A stretch of DNA of 64,000 bases from an uncultured SAR116 cluster alpha proteobacterium (GTDB lineage Bacteria; Pseudomonadota; Alphaproteobacteria; Puniceispirillales; Marisalimonadaceae): positions 23,005-87,004 of the forward strand of contig CABZSR010000006.1 of NCBI GenBank assembly GCA_902528415.1, given 5' to 3'. The notes under the pieces were generated by a model. That model saw only the letters and a list, made by a program, of their open reading frames with translations. It was not told the DNA's origin and ran no database searches. Positions 9,052 to 18,037 of the stretch are shown one piece after another. The translations under genes were made by a program, and so were the position numbers. Each line of letters starts with the position of its first letter. Position 1 is the first letter of the stretch.

Positions 9052-9695
9052 TTTGAGTTCTCCGGTAAACCTGTTCCAATCATAGAGTTGCGCGTTACTA
9101 ACTCTGCTAACTGCTCTTCATTCATATTTTCCGTTCCGTCTGGTCTTATAGGTAAAACTAAATATCTCAATTCAGCAGTTGAGTCCCAAACTTTAATTTC
9201 GATTTTTGAATCAATATTTAATCCAAATTCTGAAAGAACTTTTCTAGGTTCTCTTACTGTTCTAGATCTATATTCATCACTCTTATACCATGTTGGAGGA
9301 ATACCTAATACTGGCCAGGGATAACAGCTACATAAAGTACAAACTACTACGTTATGAATATCTGCTGTATTCTCAACTACAACCATATTTTCGCCTTGCC
9401 TACCCTGATAACTCAACTCTCTAATGGCTGATGTGGCGTCATCAAGGAGTCTTTTTTTATAATTTTCGTCTACCCATGCCTTGGCTATCACTTTGGCACC
9501 ATTTTGTGGGCCTATTCTATTTTCGTAAGTATCTATCAATTCATCTAAGGTTTTTGAGTCTATTAGCCCTTTGCTTAAAAGTAGTGTTTCAATTGCTTTT
9601 ACTCTTAATTCCGGATCTGAAGGTAAGTGTGAATGTGCGTCATCTTTTTTATGACCTTGAACTCGATGCAGATTATGATCGTTATTTGAATTCAT
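9048..9695 (-). CDS. nthA: Nitrile hydratase subunit alpha, cobalt type
   Basis: This 215-residue catalytic subunit carries the metal-binding claw [15 protein letters not shown], with Cys119, Cys122 and Cys124. Thr in the second position of the CTLCSC motif is the mark of cobalt-type enzymes; iron types have Ser. [21 protein letters not shown] follows, as in characterised family members. The first two claw cysteines that matter for activity are normally oxidised after translation. The reaction is R-CN plus water to the amide. No amidase gene lies in the operon, so the amide must be processed by an enzyme encoded elsewhere. Thiocyanate hydrolase gamma shares this claw, but the beta and accessory partners favour nitrile hydratase. 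Confidence 0.94.
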   Translation of the reverse strand: MNSNNDHNLHRVQGHKKDDAHSHLPSDPELRVKAIETLLLSKGLIDSKTLDELIDTYENRIGPQNGAKVIAKAWVDENYKKRLLDDATSAIRELSYQGRQGENMVVVENTADIHNVVVCTLCSCYPWPVLGIPPTWYKSDEYRSRTVREPRKVLSEFGLNIDSKIEIKVWDSTAELRYLVLPIRPDGTENMNEEQLAELVTRNSMIGTGLPENSK

Positions 9696-9740
9696 TTTAT
9701 TTGCTCACGATTATTAATTTCTTACTTGGTTACATTAATT

Positions 9741-10787
9741 TTATTTAGGGACTAATACTATTCTACCATTGACTTTGCCAGCTCTAAGATCCGACATAGC
9801 TTGATTTGCTGTTTCTAAATCTTGTTTTTTTACAGGTATAAGTTTAATTTTCCCTGATTTTATAATTTCTACTAATTCTTTTAATTCTCTCAATTCTCCA
9901 ACATAAGAACCTCTTAAAGTAATTGATCTCATTGGTACTAAAGGCAAAGACATTTTAAGTGAACCACCATATAATCCAACAACAATGACCATTCCTCCTT
10001 TTTTTATAAGAGATAAGCCAAAGTCAGTTGTCTGAGGCATCCCTACAAAATCAATTGCTGCTACAGCGCCTATTCCTATAATTTTTCTAATTTTTTCTTC
10101 ATCTTTAGGAGAAAAAGACTGATCAGCTCCAGCTTCAATTGCTTTTTCTCTTTTTTCTTTATCATTATCTATAACTAATATTTTTGCATTATGAACAGCT
10201 GGGGATAATAAAATTCCATTTATACCTACCCCACCAGCTCCGATTATTATTATCCAATCGTCAACAGAAGTTTTTGGTATTTTTTTTAATGCACTATATG
10301 CAGTTAAACCAGAACAGGCATATGGGGCAGCGACAGCTGGATCCATATCTCCGTAAGACACAAGATATTTGCTATCTGGAACAATTATATGATCTGAATA
10401 CCCTCCGTTAAGGCGTGCTCCTAAATATTTGGGAGCTTCACATAAAGTTTCATTTTCTTTTTTACATGCTTCACATACTCCACACCCAATCCAAGGAAAA
10501 ACAATCCCGCTATCTCCAATATTAACATCTTCTGCCTCTTCACCCATATCAACAACTGATCCTGTAATTTCATGTCCTGGTGTGAACGGTAGTTTTGTTC
10601 CTCTGTCAGCCAAAGTAATTCGCTTTCCATCACCAAGGTCAAAATAACCTTCAGATAAATGAATATCACTATGACAAACGCCGCAAGCGGAAATTTTTAC
10701 AAGTATTTCTTTTCCCTGCGGTTTAGGGTTTTCATATTCTCTAAGTTCTAAAGGTTTCCCAAAATCTATGACTTGATAACTTTTCAT
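9741..10787 (-). CDS. Zinc-dependent alcohol dehydrogenase (MDR family)
   Basis: This 348-residue enzyme has catalytic zinc ligands Cys38 (CGVCHSD) and His72 (GHEITG), and structural zinc ligands Cys102, Cys105, Cys108 and Cys116. The NAD(P)-binding motif is IIGAGGVGING. It resembles AdhP-type alcohol dehydrogenases of Proteobacteria. Its start is 20 bp after the lyase gene, and the nitrile hydratase alpha gene begins 45 bp downstream, so it is part of the same transcript. It is a different subtype from the second dehydrogenase at the end of the operon, which suggests two separate oxidation steps. Confidence 0.87.
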   Translation of the reverse strand: MKSYQVIDFGKPLELREYENPKPQGKEILVKISACGVCHSDIHLSEGYFDLGDGKRITLADRGTKLPFTPGHEITGSVVDMGEEAEDVNIGDSGIVFPWIGCGVCEACKKENETLCEAPKYLGARLNGGYSDHIIVPDSKYLVSYGDMDPAVAAPYACSGLTAYSALKKIPKTSVDDWIIIIGAGGVGINGILLSPAVHNAKILVIDNDKEKREKAIEAGADQSFSPKDEEKIRKIIGIGAVAAIDFVGMPQTTDFGLSLIKKGGMVIVVGLYGGSLKMSLPLVPMRSITLRGSYVGELRELKELVEIIKSGKIKLIPVKKQDLETANQAMSDLRAGKVNGRIVLVPK

Positions 10788-10807
10788 TTATTATTCCCTA
10801 AAATAAA

Positions 10808-11689
10808 TTAATCTCTTTTAGAAGTTTCATAATTACTAGAAATTTCATAATAGTCGTCAAAACCAACTTTTTGCCTTAAGTCTTTAAAGTCTAATAAAAA
10901 TTCAGACCTGTCTTCATCTTTCATCAAAAGATTTAGTGAGTTAGTCATAGCTTTCATAGCGGAACTCATAACTGTTAACGGATAAACTGCAAGCTTATAA
11001 CCTATATCTGCAAGCTCTGTCATAGGTAAATTTGGTGTAATACCACCTTCGACTATATTTGCTATTTTAAATCCTGGAACTTCTTTACAAATGGTTTTCA
11101 TTTCATCTTTATTTTTGGGAGCTTCTACAAATAATATATCTGCACCTAATTCATAAAATTTCTGTGCTCTTGAAATAGATTCTTTCAATCCGTGTGTATG
11201 ATTGGCATCTGTTCTTGCCATTATTAAAATATCATAGCCTTCACTTCTCATATCACTTGCAGCTCTAATTCGGTCAAAAGCTTCTTCTCTTTCAACAACA
11301 TCTTTACCTGGAGTATGGCCACATCTTTTTGGTGCCAATTGATCCTCAATTAAAATCCCTGCACATCCAGCTTTTGAACATTCTTTTAATGTTCTTCTCA
11401 CATTCATTGCATTTCCATAACCAGTGTCACCATCAACTATCATAGGTATATTGATTGCATTACATATATTATTTGCTTGATCAAAAACTTCTGAAAAAGT
11501 CATAAGCCCAAGATCCGGGGAGCCTATTCTTGAAGCTGAAGCTGCAAATCCTGACATGAAAGTAACATCGAATTTCGCTTGCTCAATTAATTTAGCAGAA
11601 AGAGCGTCAAAACATGAAGGAATGGGAATAAAGTCTCTTTCGTTCATGAGAGTTCTTAAAATATCTGTTTGGCTTTTTTTTAAATTCAT
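10808..11689 (-). CDS. Isocitrate lyase/PEP mutase superfamily carboxylic acid lyase
   Basis: This 293-residue protein has the superfamily's magnesium site VDGDTGYGNAMNVRRT (Asp86 and Asp88) and the lyase active-site loop KRCGH at 121-125, and continues with the IRAAS helix. The KRCGH loop with Cys marks true C-C lyases such as 2-methylisocitrate lyase, dimethylmalate lyase or oxaloacetate decarboxylase. It probably splits a hydroxy- or oxo-dicarboxylate into two smaller acids. It lies 17 bp after the E1-like gene, and a lyase giving a 2-oxo acid next to a 2-oxo acid dehydrogenase is a sensible pair. The precise substrate is unknown. Confidence 0.8.
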   Translation of the reverse strand: MNLKKSQTDILRTLMNERDFIPIPSCFDALSAKLIEQAKFDVTFMSGFAASASRIGSPDLGLMTFSEVFDQANNICNAINIPMIVDGDTGYGNAMNVRRTLKECSKAGCAGILIEDQLAPKRCGHTPGKDVVEREEAFDRIRAASDMRSEGYDILIMARTDANHTHGLKESISRAQKFYELGADILFVEAPKNKDEMKTICKEVPGFKIANIVEGGITPNLPMTELADIGYKLAVYPLTVMSSAMKAMTNSLNLLMKDEDRSEFLLDFKDLRQKVGFDDYYEISSNYETSKRD

Positions 11690-11706
11690 ACGTTTGAGGA
11701 TTTTAT

Positions 11707-13986
11707 TTAATTAAAACTAAACCCTAGGTTAGAAATACTTTGAGAGTCAATGGTAAACTCTTTAAAGAGATCTTCAACTTTTCCTGTTTGCCCAAAAGAA
11801 GAAACACCTAATGGGATAGTTTTATGGCCATTTATAGAACCTATCCAGGATAAAGTCATTGGATGACCATCGATAACTGTTATTATTCTTGTATCCCTTG
11901 GAACGCATTCTAGTAGTAATTCTATATGACTTGTACTATTTTGATTTTTCCATTCATGAAATAATTTATCAGAGCTTGTAATGCTTAGCACCCCTGAATT
12001 TTTAAATTTTTCACCTAACAAAGCTGTAGATTCTATTGCTTCAATTGCAATAGCTCCTTGATAAACAATAATAACTTCTGGATTTGGACCTGGCTTCTTT
12101 AACCAATAGCCTCCCTTGATAATATTATTTTTCAACTCTTTATCTATCTCTCTCATAGGCTGATCAATAGATCTGGTAGTTAATCTCAAGTAAATAGATC
12201 CACCAGCCTCGTCTTGGAGATAATTAAAACCATAATTCATAATTAAAGCTAGTTCATCTGCAAAAGCGGGTTCAAAACTTAAAAGTCCTGGCTGACTTAT
12301 ACCAATTAAAGGTGTGCCAATGGACTGATGAGCTCCTCCTTCTGGAGCTAAAGAAATTCCTGATGGGGTCCCAACAATCATAAATCTAGCATCTTGATAA
12401 CAAGCATAATTCATTGCATCTAGTCCCCTAGATATGAAAGGGTCATATACTGTACCAATTGGAAATAACCTCTCACCAAAAAATTCATGAGAAAGTCCAG
12501 CTGCACCTAACATTAAAAAAAGGTTCATCTCAGCAATACCAAGTTCTATATGCTGTCCTTGAGAAGAAAATATCCATTTTTGAGCTGAAGGAATTTTTCT
12601 ATCTTTAAAAGTATCTGAACTATCCTTTCTACTAAATAAACCTTTCCTATTTATCCAAGGACCTAAGTTAGTAGAAACAGAGACATCTGGAGAAGTTGTT
12701 AAAATTCTTTGACTAAAGTCAGTATTATTTTTTGCATATTGATCTAAAATTTTACCAAAGGCATTTTGCGTTGAAATTTTTGTTTCCTTAATAAAAACGT
12801 TTTCATCAACTGATACTTTTTTACATTGATATTTTCTATGCTTTGCTTTTTGAAATGGTAGATTTTTAATATATTTATCCAATTCAACATTATTTTTTTC
12901 ATCAGAAAATCTATTCCATTCATCCCCATCAGAAATACCATACTTTAATTTAAAACTATTCATTTGGGCTTTGGTCATCAATCCTGCATGATTATCTTTA
13001 TGACCAGCTAAAGGTGTACCCCATCCTTTGATTGTATAGGCAATGAAAGCTGTTGGTTTATCATCTTTTACTTTTTCAAAAACTTTAATCAATGTTTGGA
13101 CACAATGACCGCCTAAGTTAGCCATTAAATCTAGAAACTCGCTATCTGTTCTTTTATTTATTAATTCCGAAACAATATCCTGATCGCCAATATCATCCAA
13201 TATTCTTTGCTTAAAAGTAGAACCACCTTCATAAATTAAGGCTGAATAGAGCTGATTTGGACAATCATCAATCCATTTTTTTAATAAATGACCACCTGGT
13301 TCATCAAATGCTTCTTTTTGCAATTTACCATATTTTAAAATAATGAGATTCCAGCCAAAAGCTTCAAAAACAGAACCTAAACGCTCAGATAATCCTTCAT
13401 GAACTACTCCGTCTAATGATTGTCTATTATAATCTATTATCCACCAAACATTTCTTAAGTCATGTTTCCATCCTTCTTGAAGACATTCATAAACATTACC
13501 TTCGTCAAGCTCAGCATCTCCAACTAACGCAATCATCCTTCCTTGAGGTATTTTTTTTCCAAACTGTTTTCTTGAAACATATTCCTGTATAAGTGAAACA
13601 AAGCTGGTCATCGCTACACCTAGCCCAACCGAACCTGTTGAAATGTCAACATCATCAATATCTTTTGTTCTAGAAGGATATGACTGAGCACCTCCAAAAC
13701 CTCTAAAATTTTCAATATTTTCTCTAGTTTGCAACCCAGACAAATACTGAATCGCATGAAATACTGGACTAGCGTGTGGTTTTACAGCAACTCTATCTTC
13801 TGGTCTTAAAATGTTAAAATATAATGCTGTCATTATTGAAACAATTGAGGCAGAACTAGCCTGATGACCTCCTACTTTTAAACCATCTTCATTATTCCTA
13901 AGATGGTTAGCATTATGTATCATCCAACAAGAAAGCCATAAAACCTTCTTCTCAATAATTTTCAATAATTTATTTTTATTTAACAT
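11707..13986 (-). CDS. AceE-like thiamine diphosphate-dependent 2-oxoacid dehydrogenase E1 (transketolase family)
   Basis: The first gene of the operon encodes 759 residues with the three transketolase-type domains. The N-terminal domain has GLKVGGHQASSAS, LRPEDRVAVKPHASP and the ThDP/Mg motif GDAELDEGN (156-164) with Asn188 in IIDYNRQS. This matches homodimeric AceE, which decarboxylates pyruvate and acylates lipoyl-E2. AceE is usually near 890 residues, so this protein is about 130 shorter. No E2 or E3 gene is adjacent. It may act on another 2-oxo acid, as the AceE-like 2-oxobutyrate enzyme MdeB does next to an Lrp-type regulator. An Lrp regulator lies divergently here too. Confidence 0.78.
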   Translation of the reverse strand: MLNKNKLLKIIEKKVLWLSCWMIHNANHLRNNEDGLKVGGHQASSASIVSIMTALYFNILRPEDRVAVKPHASPVFHAIQYLSGLQTRENIENFRGFGGAQSYPSRTKDIDDVDISTGSVGLGVAMTSFVSLIQEYVSRKQFGKKIPQGRMIALVGDAELDEGNVYECLQEGWKHDLRNVWWIIDYNRQSLDGVVHEGLSERLGSVFEAFGWNLIILKYGKLQKEAFDEPGGHLLKKWIDDCPNQLYSALIYEGGSTFKQRILDDIGDQDIVSELINKRTDSEFLDLMANLGGHCVQTLIKVFEKVKDDKPTAFIAYTIKGWGTPLAGHKDNHAGLMTKAQMNSFKLKYGISDGDEWNRFSDEKNNVELDKYIKNLPFQKAKHRKYQCKKVSVDENVFIKETKISTQNAFGKILDQYAKNNTDFSQRILTTSPDVSVSTNLGPWINRKGLFSRKDSSDTFKDRKIPSAQKWIFSSQGQHIELGIAEMNLFLMLGAAGLSHEFFGERLFPIGTVYDPFISRGLDAMNYACYQDARFMIVGTPSGISLAPEGGAHQSIGTPLIGISQPGLLSFEPAFADELALIMNYGFNYLQDEAGGSIYLRLTTRSIDQPMREIDKELKNNIIKGGYWLKKPGPNPEVIIVYQGAIAIEAIESTALLGEKFKNSGVLSITSSDKLFHEWKNQNSTSHIELLLECVPRDTRIITVIDGHPMTLSWIGSINGHKTIPLGVSSFGQTGKVEDLFKEFTIDSQSISNLGFSFN

Positions 13987-14109
13987 TTGAAAAAGTCTAA
14001 CACTTTATTAATGAAATAAATGACTAAAGATAACAATTTTACTTTCAATTTTAGTATAATATGCTAATATAAAATTTTTTATAAAATATTTTACTTTAAA
14101 GAGGGTCTT
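13987..14109 (+). promoter_or_regulatory. Divergent promoter region between the E1-like operon and lrp-type gene
   Basis: This AT-rich 123-bp gap separates the start of the seven-gene operon from the Lrp/AsnC gene. It holds a perfect TATAAT at 14055-14060, a candidate -10 for the regulator. No convincing -35 is seen. Lrp-type regulators normally bind such shared promoter regions, so this is the likely operator for the nitrile hydratase operon. That role is inferred from position. Confidence 0.4.
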
Positions 14110-14577
14110 TTGGGCAATATTGATAGAATAGACCAAAAAATAATATTTTTTCTTCAAAAGGACGGTCGATTAACAAATTTTGATTTAGCTGAAAAGGTAG
14201 GTCTATCTCCATCACCTTGTTTAAGAAGAGTAAAAAGTTTAGAACAAAAAGGTTTAATTGCTGGCTATACTGCAATTATAGATGAAGTATCTTATGGGTA
14301 TCCAGTAACAGCATTTGTTTCTGTAAGACTAGAAAATCAAACTGATCAAATCCTAAAGTCATTCGAAAAAGAAATCACATCTTTGGACGCTGTTATGGAT
14401 TGTTGGTTGGTAACAGGAAATAGAGATTATTTACTTAGAGTAGTAGCATCAGACTTAAAAAATTATGAGATTTTTATGAGAGAAGAATTGACTAAAGTAA
14501 AAGGGATTGCTTCTATCGAAACAAACTTTGCTCTAGGTAGAGTTAAAACTAAAAACAACCTACCTTTAAACTCATAA
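14110..14577 (+). CDS. Lrp/AsnC family transcriptional regulator
   Basis: This 155-residue protein has the N-terminal winged helix-turn-helix IDQKIIFFLQKDGRLTNFDLAE, with SPSPCLRRVKSLEQKGLI as the recognition helix. The RAM ligand-binding domain follows from about residue 65 (YPVTAFVSVRL, CWLVTGNRDYLLRV). The start is a TTG at 14110, five bases after GAGGG at 14101-14105. It probably senses an amino acid or related metabolite and controls the divergent E1-like/nitrile hydratase operon as well as itself. The target is inferred from position only. Confidence 0.9.
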   Translation: MGNIDRIDQKIIFFLQKDGRLTNFDLAEKVGLSPSPCLRRVKSLEQKGLIAGYTAIIDEVSYGYPVTAFVSVRLENQTDQILKSFEKEITSLDAVMDCWLVTGNRDYLLRVVASDLKNYEIFMREELTKVKGIASIETNFALGRVKTKNNLPLNS

Positions 14578-14598
14578 TTTAATTAGAAAGTAATAAAA

Positions 14599-15498
14599 TT
14601 GATTGCAGATTTAAAACAAATAAAAGCTGGAGATCTAAATGTAAGCTATTTTGAAACAGGTCCAATAGATGGCGTTCCCGTAATCCTACTGCATGGTTTT
14701 CCTTATGATATTCATTCATACCTTGAAGTGGTCCCTGTTTTATCAAATGCTAGATGTAGAGTAATTGTGCCTTATCTAAGGGGTTATGGAAAAACTTCAT
14801 TCTTAGCAAAAAAAACTTTAAGATCTGGTCAACAAGCTGCACTGGGATACGATTTATTAAATTTAATGAATTCAATTAAAATAGATAAAGCCATCTTAGC
14901 TGGCTATGATTGGGGAGGTAGGGCGGCGTGTGTAGTTGCTGCTCTTTACCCAGAAAGATGTATAGGATTAATCTCCTGTAATGGCTATAATATTCAAGAT
15001 ATAAAAAATTCTTCAAAACCCTCAAATCCAAATACTGAGCAAAAATTATGGTATCAGTACTTTTTTCATAGTGAAAGAGGTCGTTTGGGCTTAATAAACA
15101 GGCGTCATGATTTTATAAAATATCTCTGGCAAACATGGTCACCTTCTTGGGATTTTAATGATGAAATATATGGTTTAAGCAAAAACTCATTTGATAATTC
15201 TGATTTTGTAGATGTGGTTGTGCATAGCTACAAACATAGATTTGGTATAGTTGCTGGAGATCCAAAATTTAATCTAATTGAAAAAGACTTATCTAAACAA
15301 CCCACAATTTCAGTTCCAAGTATAACTATTGACGGTGAAACTGACGGCGTTTCAGGGTTGTCTAATATTACTAAAATTAAACAAAAATTCTCCTCTCACG
15401 TTAGACATCAAATTCTACCAAACACGGGACATAATGTACCTCAAGAGGATCCTAAAAATTTTTCTAAAGCTGTTCTAGAATTAGCATTTGTTAATTAA
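14599..15498 (+). CDS. Alpha/beta hydrolase, epoxide hydrolase/haloalkane dehalogenase type
   Basis: This 299-residue hydrolase has an aspartate nucleophile: Asp104 in AGYDWGGRAA. The oxyanion segment is LHGFPYDIHSY, and the catalytic His lies in NTGHNVPQEDP near the end. An Asp in the elbow (GYDWGG) separates this group from serine esterases and points to epoxide hydrolases, haloacetate dehalogenases or haloalkane dehalogenases. The start appears to be TTG at 14599. It is 21 bp behind the regulator gene and likely co-transcribed with it. The substrate is undetermined. Confidence 0.82.
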   Translation: MIADLKQIKAGDLNVSYFETGPIDGVPVILLHGFPYDIHSYLEVVPVLSNARCRVIVPYLRGYGKTSFLAKKTLRSGQQAALGYDLLNLMNSIKIDKAILAGYDWGGRAACVVAALYPERCIGLISCNGYNIQDIKNSSKPSNPNTEQKLWYQYFFHSERGRLGLINRRHDFIKYLWQTWSPSWDFNDEIYGLSKNSFDNSDFVDVVVHSYKHRFGIVAGDPKFNLIEKDLSKQPTISVPSITIDGETDGVSGLSNITKIKQKFSSHVRHQILPNTGHNVPQEDPKNFSKAVLELAFVN

Positions 15499-15501
15499 CA
15501 T

Positions 15502-16716
15502 TTATGAATTAGCTATTTGAAGAGGTATACCAAACTCCTTCTGACATATTTCGGCTAAAATTTTTACCCCCTCATCAATTTCTTCTATTGACGGATTACC
15601 AAAACAAAGTCGAATTTTATGATCTCCACTAGAGTTAATCGACCATTCATTTCCAGGATTTATCGCGACATTGTCTTTTAATGCAAGTTCGTATAAGCGT
15701 GATGTATCCACATTATTAGGTAAATTAATCCACACAAAAATTCCACCAACAGGTTTATTATAATCTGCTGTAGAGCCAAAGTATTTATCTAACGCATTGC
15801 ATATGGCGTCTGACTTTTTTTTAAGTTCATTTCTAAGTTTTTTTATATGGGAATCAAAATTAATTTTACAAAACTCTGCAAGTGCCATTTGCTCCAATGA
15901 TCCACTTCCGGCATCAGTTTTATAAGGGAGTATTCTTGATAAAATACTCCAATCAGCTGTTAAGTATCCCACCCTTAACGCCGGTGCTATAGATTTTGAA
16001 AAAGAGCCACAATATATTACATAACCATCATTATCATAAGATTTTATTGCTGGAGGCCTTTCTTTATCAAAAATAAGATCCGCATAACAATCATCTTCAA
16101 AAATTGGCATTTCAAATTTTTTAGATAATTTTATTAGAGCTTTTCTTTTATCCACAGACATAATAGTGCCTGTTGGATTCTGAATTGTTGGAATAGTGTA
16201 AATAAATCTTGGTCTGATTTTCTTTTTCTTAAGACTTTCTAAGGTTTGTTCTAAAGCCTCAATATTCATTCCATCTTTTTCCAATGGAATACCTATCATA
16301 TTAACGCCTATCCTTCTAAGCCTTGAAATAGTGCCACCATAATTTTCTTCTTCGATTATAACTGTGTCGCCTTTTTTTAAAAATGTTTGATTTACTAGGT
16401 CTAATGCCTGCAACGATCCAGAAACGACTAACAACTCTTTTTCAGAACAGTTAATGCTCGCACTTTTTTTTAATTGTTTTGAAATGAATTGCCTGAGTGG
16501 CAGATATCCCTGGGGACCACTTTCCAATCCATATTTGGCTAATGTTTTTCCCTCTTTTAAAATTATTTTATCTATAGATTCTTTTAAGGATGTAATTGGT
16601 ATGCTTTCATTATCATTATGCCCACCAATAAAGTTAAACTTTGGATAACCCTTCCATTCAATCGCTGGTCCTAAAGCATCTGAGTGTAAAAAACTATTAA
16701 TATTAAACATATTCAC
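15502..16716 (-). CDS. PLP-dependent aminotransferase, class I/II (2-aminoadipate transaminase type)
   Basis: This 404-residue fold-type I aminotransferase has YGLESGPQGYLPLRQFI near the start, NPTG at 180-183, EDDCYADL near 207-214 and the Schiff-base Lys241 in GSFSKSIAPALRVGY. KIRLCFGNPS near the C-terminus supplies the carboxylate-binding Arg. The pattern fits the LysN/2-aminoadipate aminotransferase and MocR-catalytic group; no N-terminal DNA-binding domain is present, so it is an enzyme and not a MocR regulator. Substrates in this group are varied (aromatic, branched or adipate-type amino acids). It is transcribed alone. Confidence 0.85.
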   Translation of the reverse strand: MNMFNINSFLHSDALGPAIEWKGYPKFNFIGGHNDNESIPITSLKESIDKIILKEGKTLAKYGLESGPQGYLPLRQFISKQLKKSASINCSEKELLVVSGSLQALDLVNQTFLKKGDTVIIEEENYGGTISRLRRIGVNMIGIPLEKDGMNIEALEQTLESLKKKKIRPRFIYTIPTIQNPTGTIMSVDKRKALIKLSKKFEMPIFEDDCYADLIFDKERPPAIKSYDNDGYVIYCGSFSKSIAPALRVGYLTADWSILSRILPYKTDAGSGSLEQMALAEFCKINFDSHIKKLRNELKKKSDAICNALDKYFGSTADYNKPVGGIFVWINLPNNVDTSRLYELALKDNVAINPGNEWSINSSGDHKIRLCFGNPSIEEIDEGVKILAEICQKEFGIPLQIANS

Positions 16717-16804
16717 TCCCCATCTCTCTTAATATTATAATAAAGAAATTTTTTGTAAAATATTTATAAAAATTTATAATTAACTTATTTAAAAAAGTGT
16801 TGTT

Positions 16805-17173
16805 ATGCAATCGATTGAAACATGGATAGTTAAAATTAATTCTAATAAACGATTAATTGAAAAAGGTCGTTGGGTAAATTCAACTTTTACCTTTGGTATT
16901 GGACAAAATGATTATTTATTTGAAATTATTGAAGGTAAAGTTGTCTCCACAACTAAAAGAACAATTTTAACTAGGAGTGGAACTTTTAAAATTCATGGGG
17001 AAAAAATTGTTTGGGAAAAGCATTGGCTTAATATTCCTCCAAGAGATTATCACGATATTTTTGCTATGCTTGCCAAAAAATTAATTATTATAGACGGCAA
17101 TTTGACCCCATTTATGCAAAACCTTCAATATTTTAAAGATCTTATTGCATCAAATAGACAGTCTATAAAGTAG
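16805..17173 (+). CDS. Small hypothetical protein, possibly SCP2-like
   Basis: I do not recognise this 122-residue protein with certainty. The pattern of strands (WVNSTFTFGIGQNDYLFEII, then EGKVVSTTK, TFKIHGEKIVWEKHW) followed by KLIIIDGNLTPFMQNLQYF recalls the SCP2 sterol-carrier fold. In that fold a final helix follows a stretch reading roughly gkl-x-GD-x(4)-l. There are no membrane segments or signal peptide. It lies 7 bp before an alpha/beta hydrolase gene, so the two are almost certainly one transcript, and it may bind the hydrolase's lipid-like substrate. That function is inference. Confidence 0.55.
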   Translation: MQSIETWIVKINSNKRLIEKGRWVNSTFTFGIGQNDYLFEIIEGKVVSTTKRTILTRSGTFKIHGEKIVWEKHWLNIPPRDYHDIFAMLAKKLIIIDGNLTPFMQNLQYFKDLIASNRQSIK

Positions 17174-17180
17174 GTTAACT

Positions 17181-18035
17181 ATGAAAAGTATTAATATAGA
17201 ATTTGAAGATATAATTGGCAGATACTTAAATATAAATGTGGATAACACAAATTACAGAATTTATGTTGAAGAAGCAGGTCAAGGTATTCCTTTACTATGT
17301 CTTCATACAGCAGGATCAGACGGGCGTCAGTTTCGTCATATTTTAAATGATCAAAAAATAACTAAAAATTTTAGAGTTATTGCTTTTGATCTTCCTTGGC
17401 ATGGAAAATCTAACCCTCCAGAAGATTACGAATTAAAGGATTATAAATTAACTACAAGTCTATATAAAAAAATTATAATGTCTTTTTGTGATAATTATAA
17501 ATTAAATGAACCTGTTATTATGGGCTGTTCCATGGGAGGAAGAGTTGTTTTACATCTTGCCTTAGAACATAGTAATTATTTTAAAGCTGTCATTGCCCTT
17601 GAAAGTTCAGATAAACTAGAACCCTACTATGATTTGGACTGGTTATATAGACCTGATATTCATGGTGGATTAATTCAATCTGCATTTGTTTCATCTCAAA
17701 TAGCTCCTCAAAGTCCTGATAAATTTAGACACGAGACATTATGGCATTATATGCAAGGAGGCCCTGGGATTTTTAAAGGAGATCTTTACTTTTATTGGCA
17801 TGACGGCGATTTTGATGATCGCTCAGGTTTGATAGATACCACAAAATGTCCTGTATATTTATTATCTGGTGAATACGATTGTTCTTGTACTCCTGAAAGA
17901 ACTTTAGCAACAGCAAGCAGAATTAAAGGAGCTAAAGCGACCATAATTCCTGGCATAGGACATTTTCCAATGTCAGAAAACCCAGAATTATTTAAATCTT
18001 ATATTTATCCAATTTTAGATGAAATTTTAAAATAA
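17181..18035 (+). CDS. Alpha/beta-fold hydrolase
   Basis: This 284-residue hydrolase has the nucleophile Ser117 in MGCSMGGR, an oxyanion segment LLCLHTAGSDGRQF, a DLPWHGKS loop near 70, the acid Asp in LSGEYDCSCTPE and the catalytic His in GIGHFPMSENPE. DLPWHGKS and the HTAGSDGRQF loop place it among esterase, lactonase or C-C bond hydrolases of the MhpC-like group. The substrate is unknown. It is coupled to the small SCP2-like protein upstream. It ends 2 bp before the stop of the convergent SDR gene. Confidence 0.85.
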   Translation: MKSINIEFEDIIGRYLNINVDNTNYRIYVEEAGQGIPLLCLHTAGSDGRQFRHILNDQKITKNFRVIAFDLPWHGKSNPPEDYELKDYKLTTSLYKKIIMSFCDNYKLNEPVIMGCSMGGRVVLHLALEHSNYFKAVIALESSDKLEPYYDLDWLYRPDIHGGLIQSAFVSSQIAPQSPDKFRHETLWHYMQGGPGIFKGDLYFYWHDGDFDDRSGLIDTTKCPVYLLSGEYDCSCTPERTLATASRIKGAKATIIPGIGHFPMSENPELFKSYIYPILDEILK

Positions 18036-18037
18036 TT

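Noticed and set aside
9048..9695. Alpha subunit as thiocyanate hydrolase gamma.
   Set aside because: The claw motif is shared, but the single fused-size beta subunit and the nitrile hydratase accessory protein fit nitrile hydratase.
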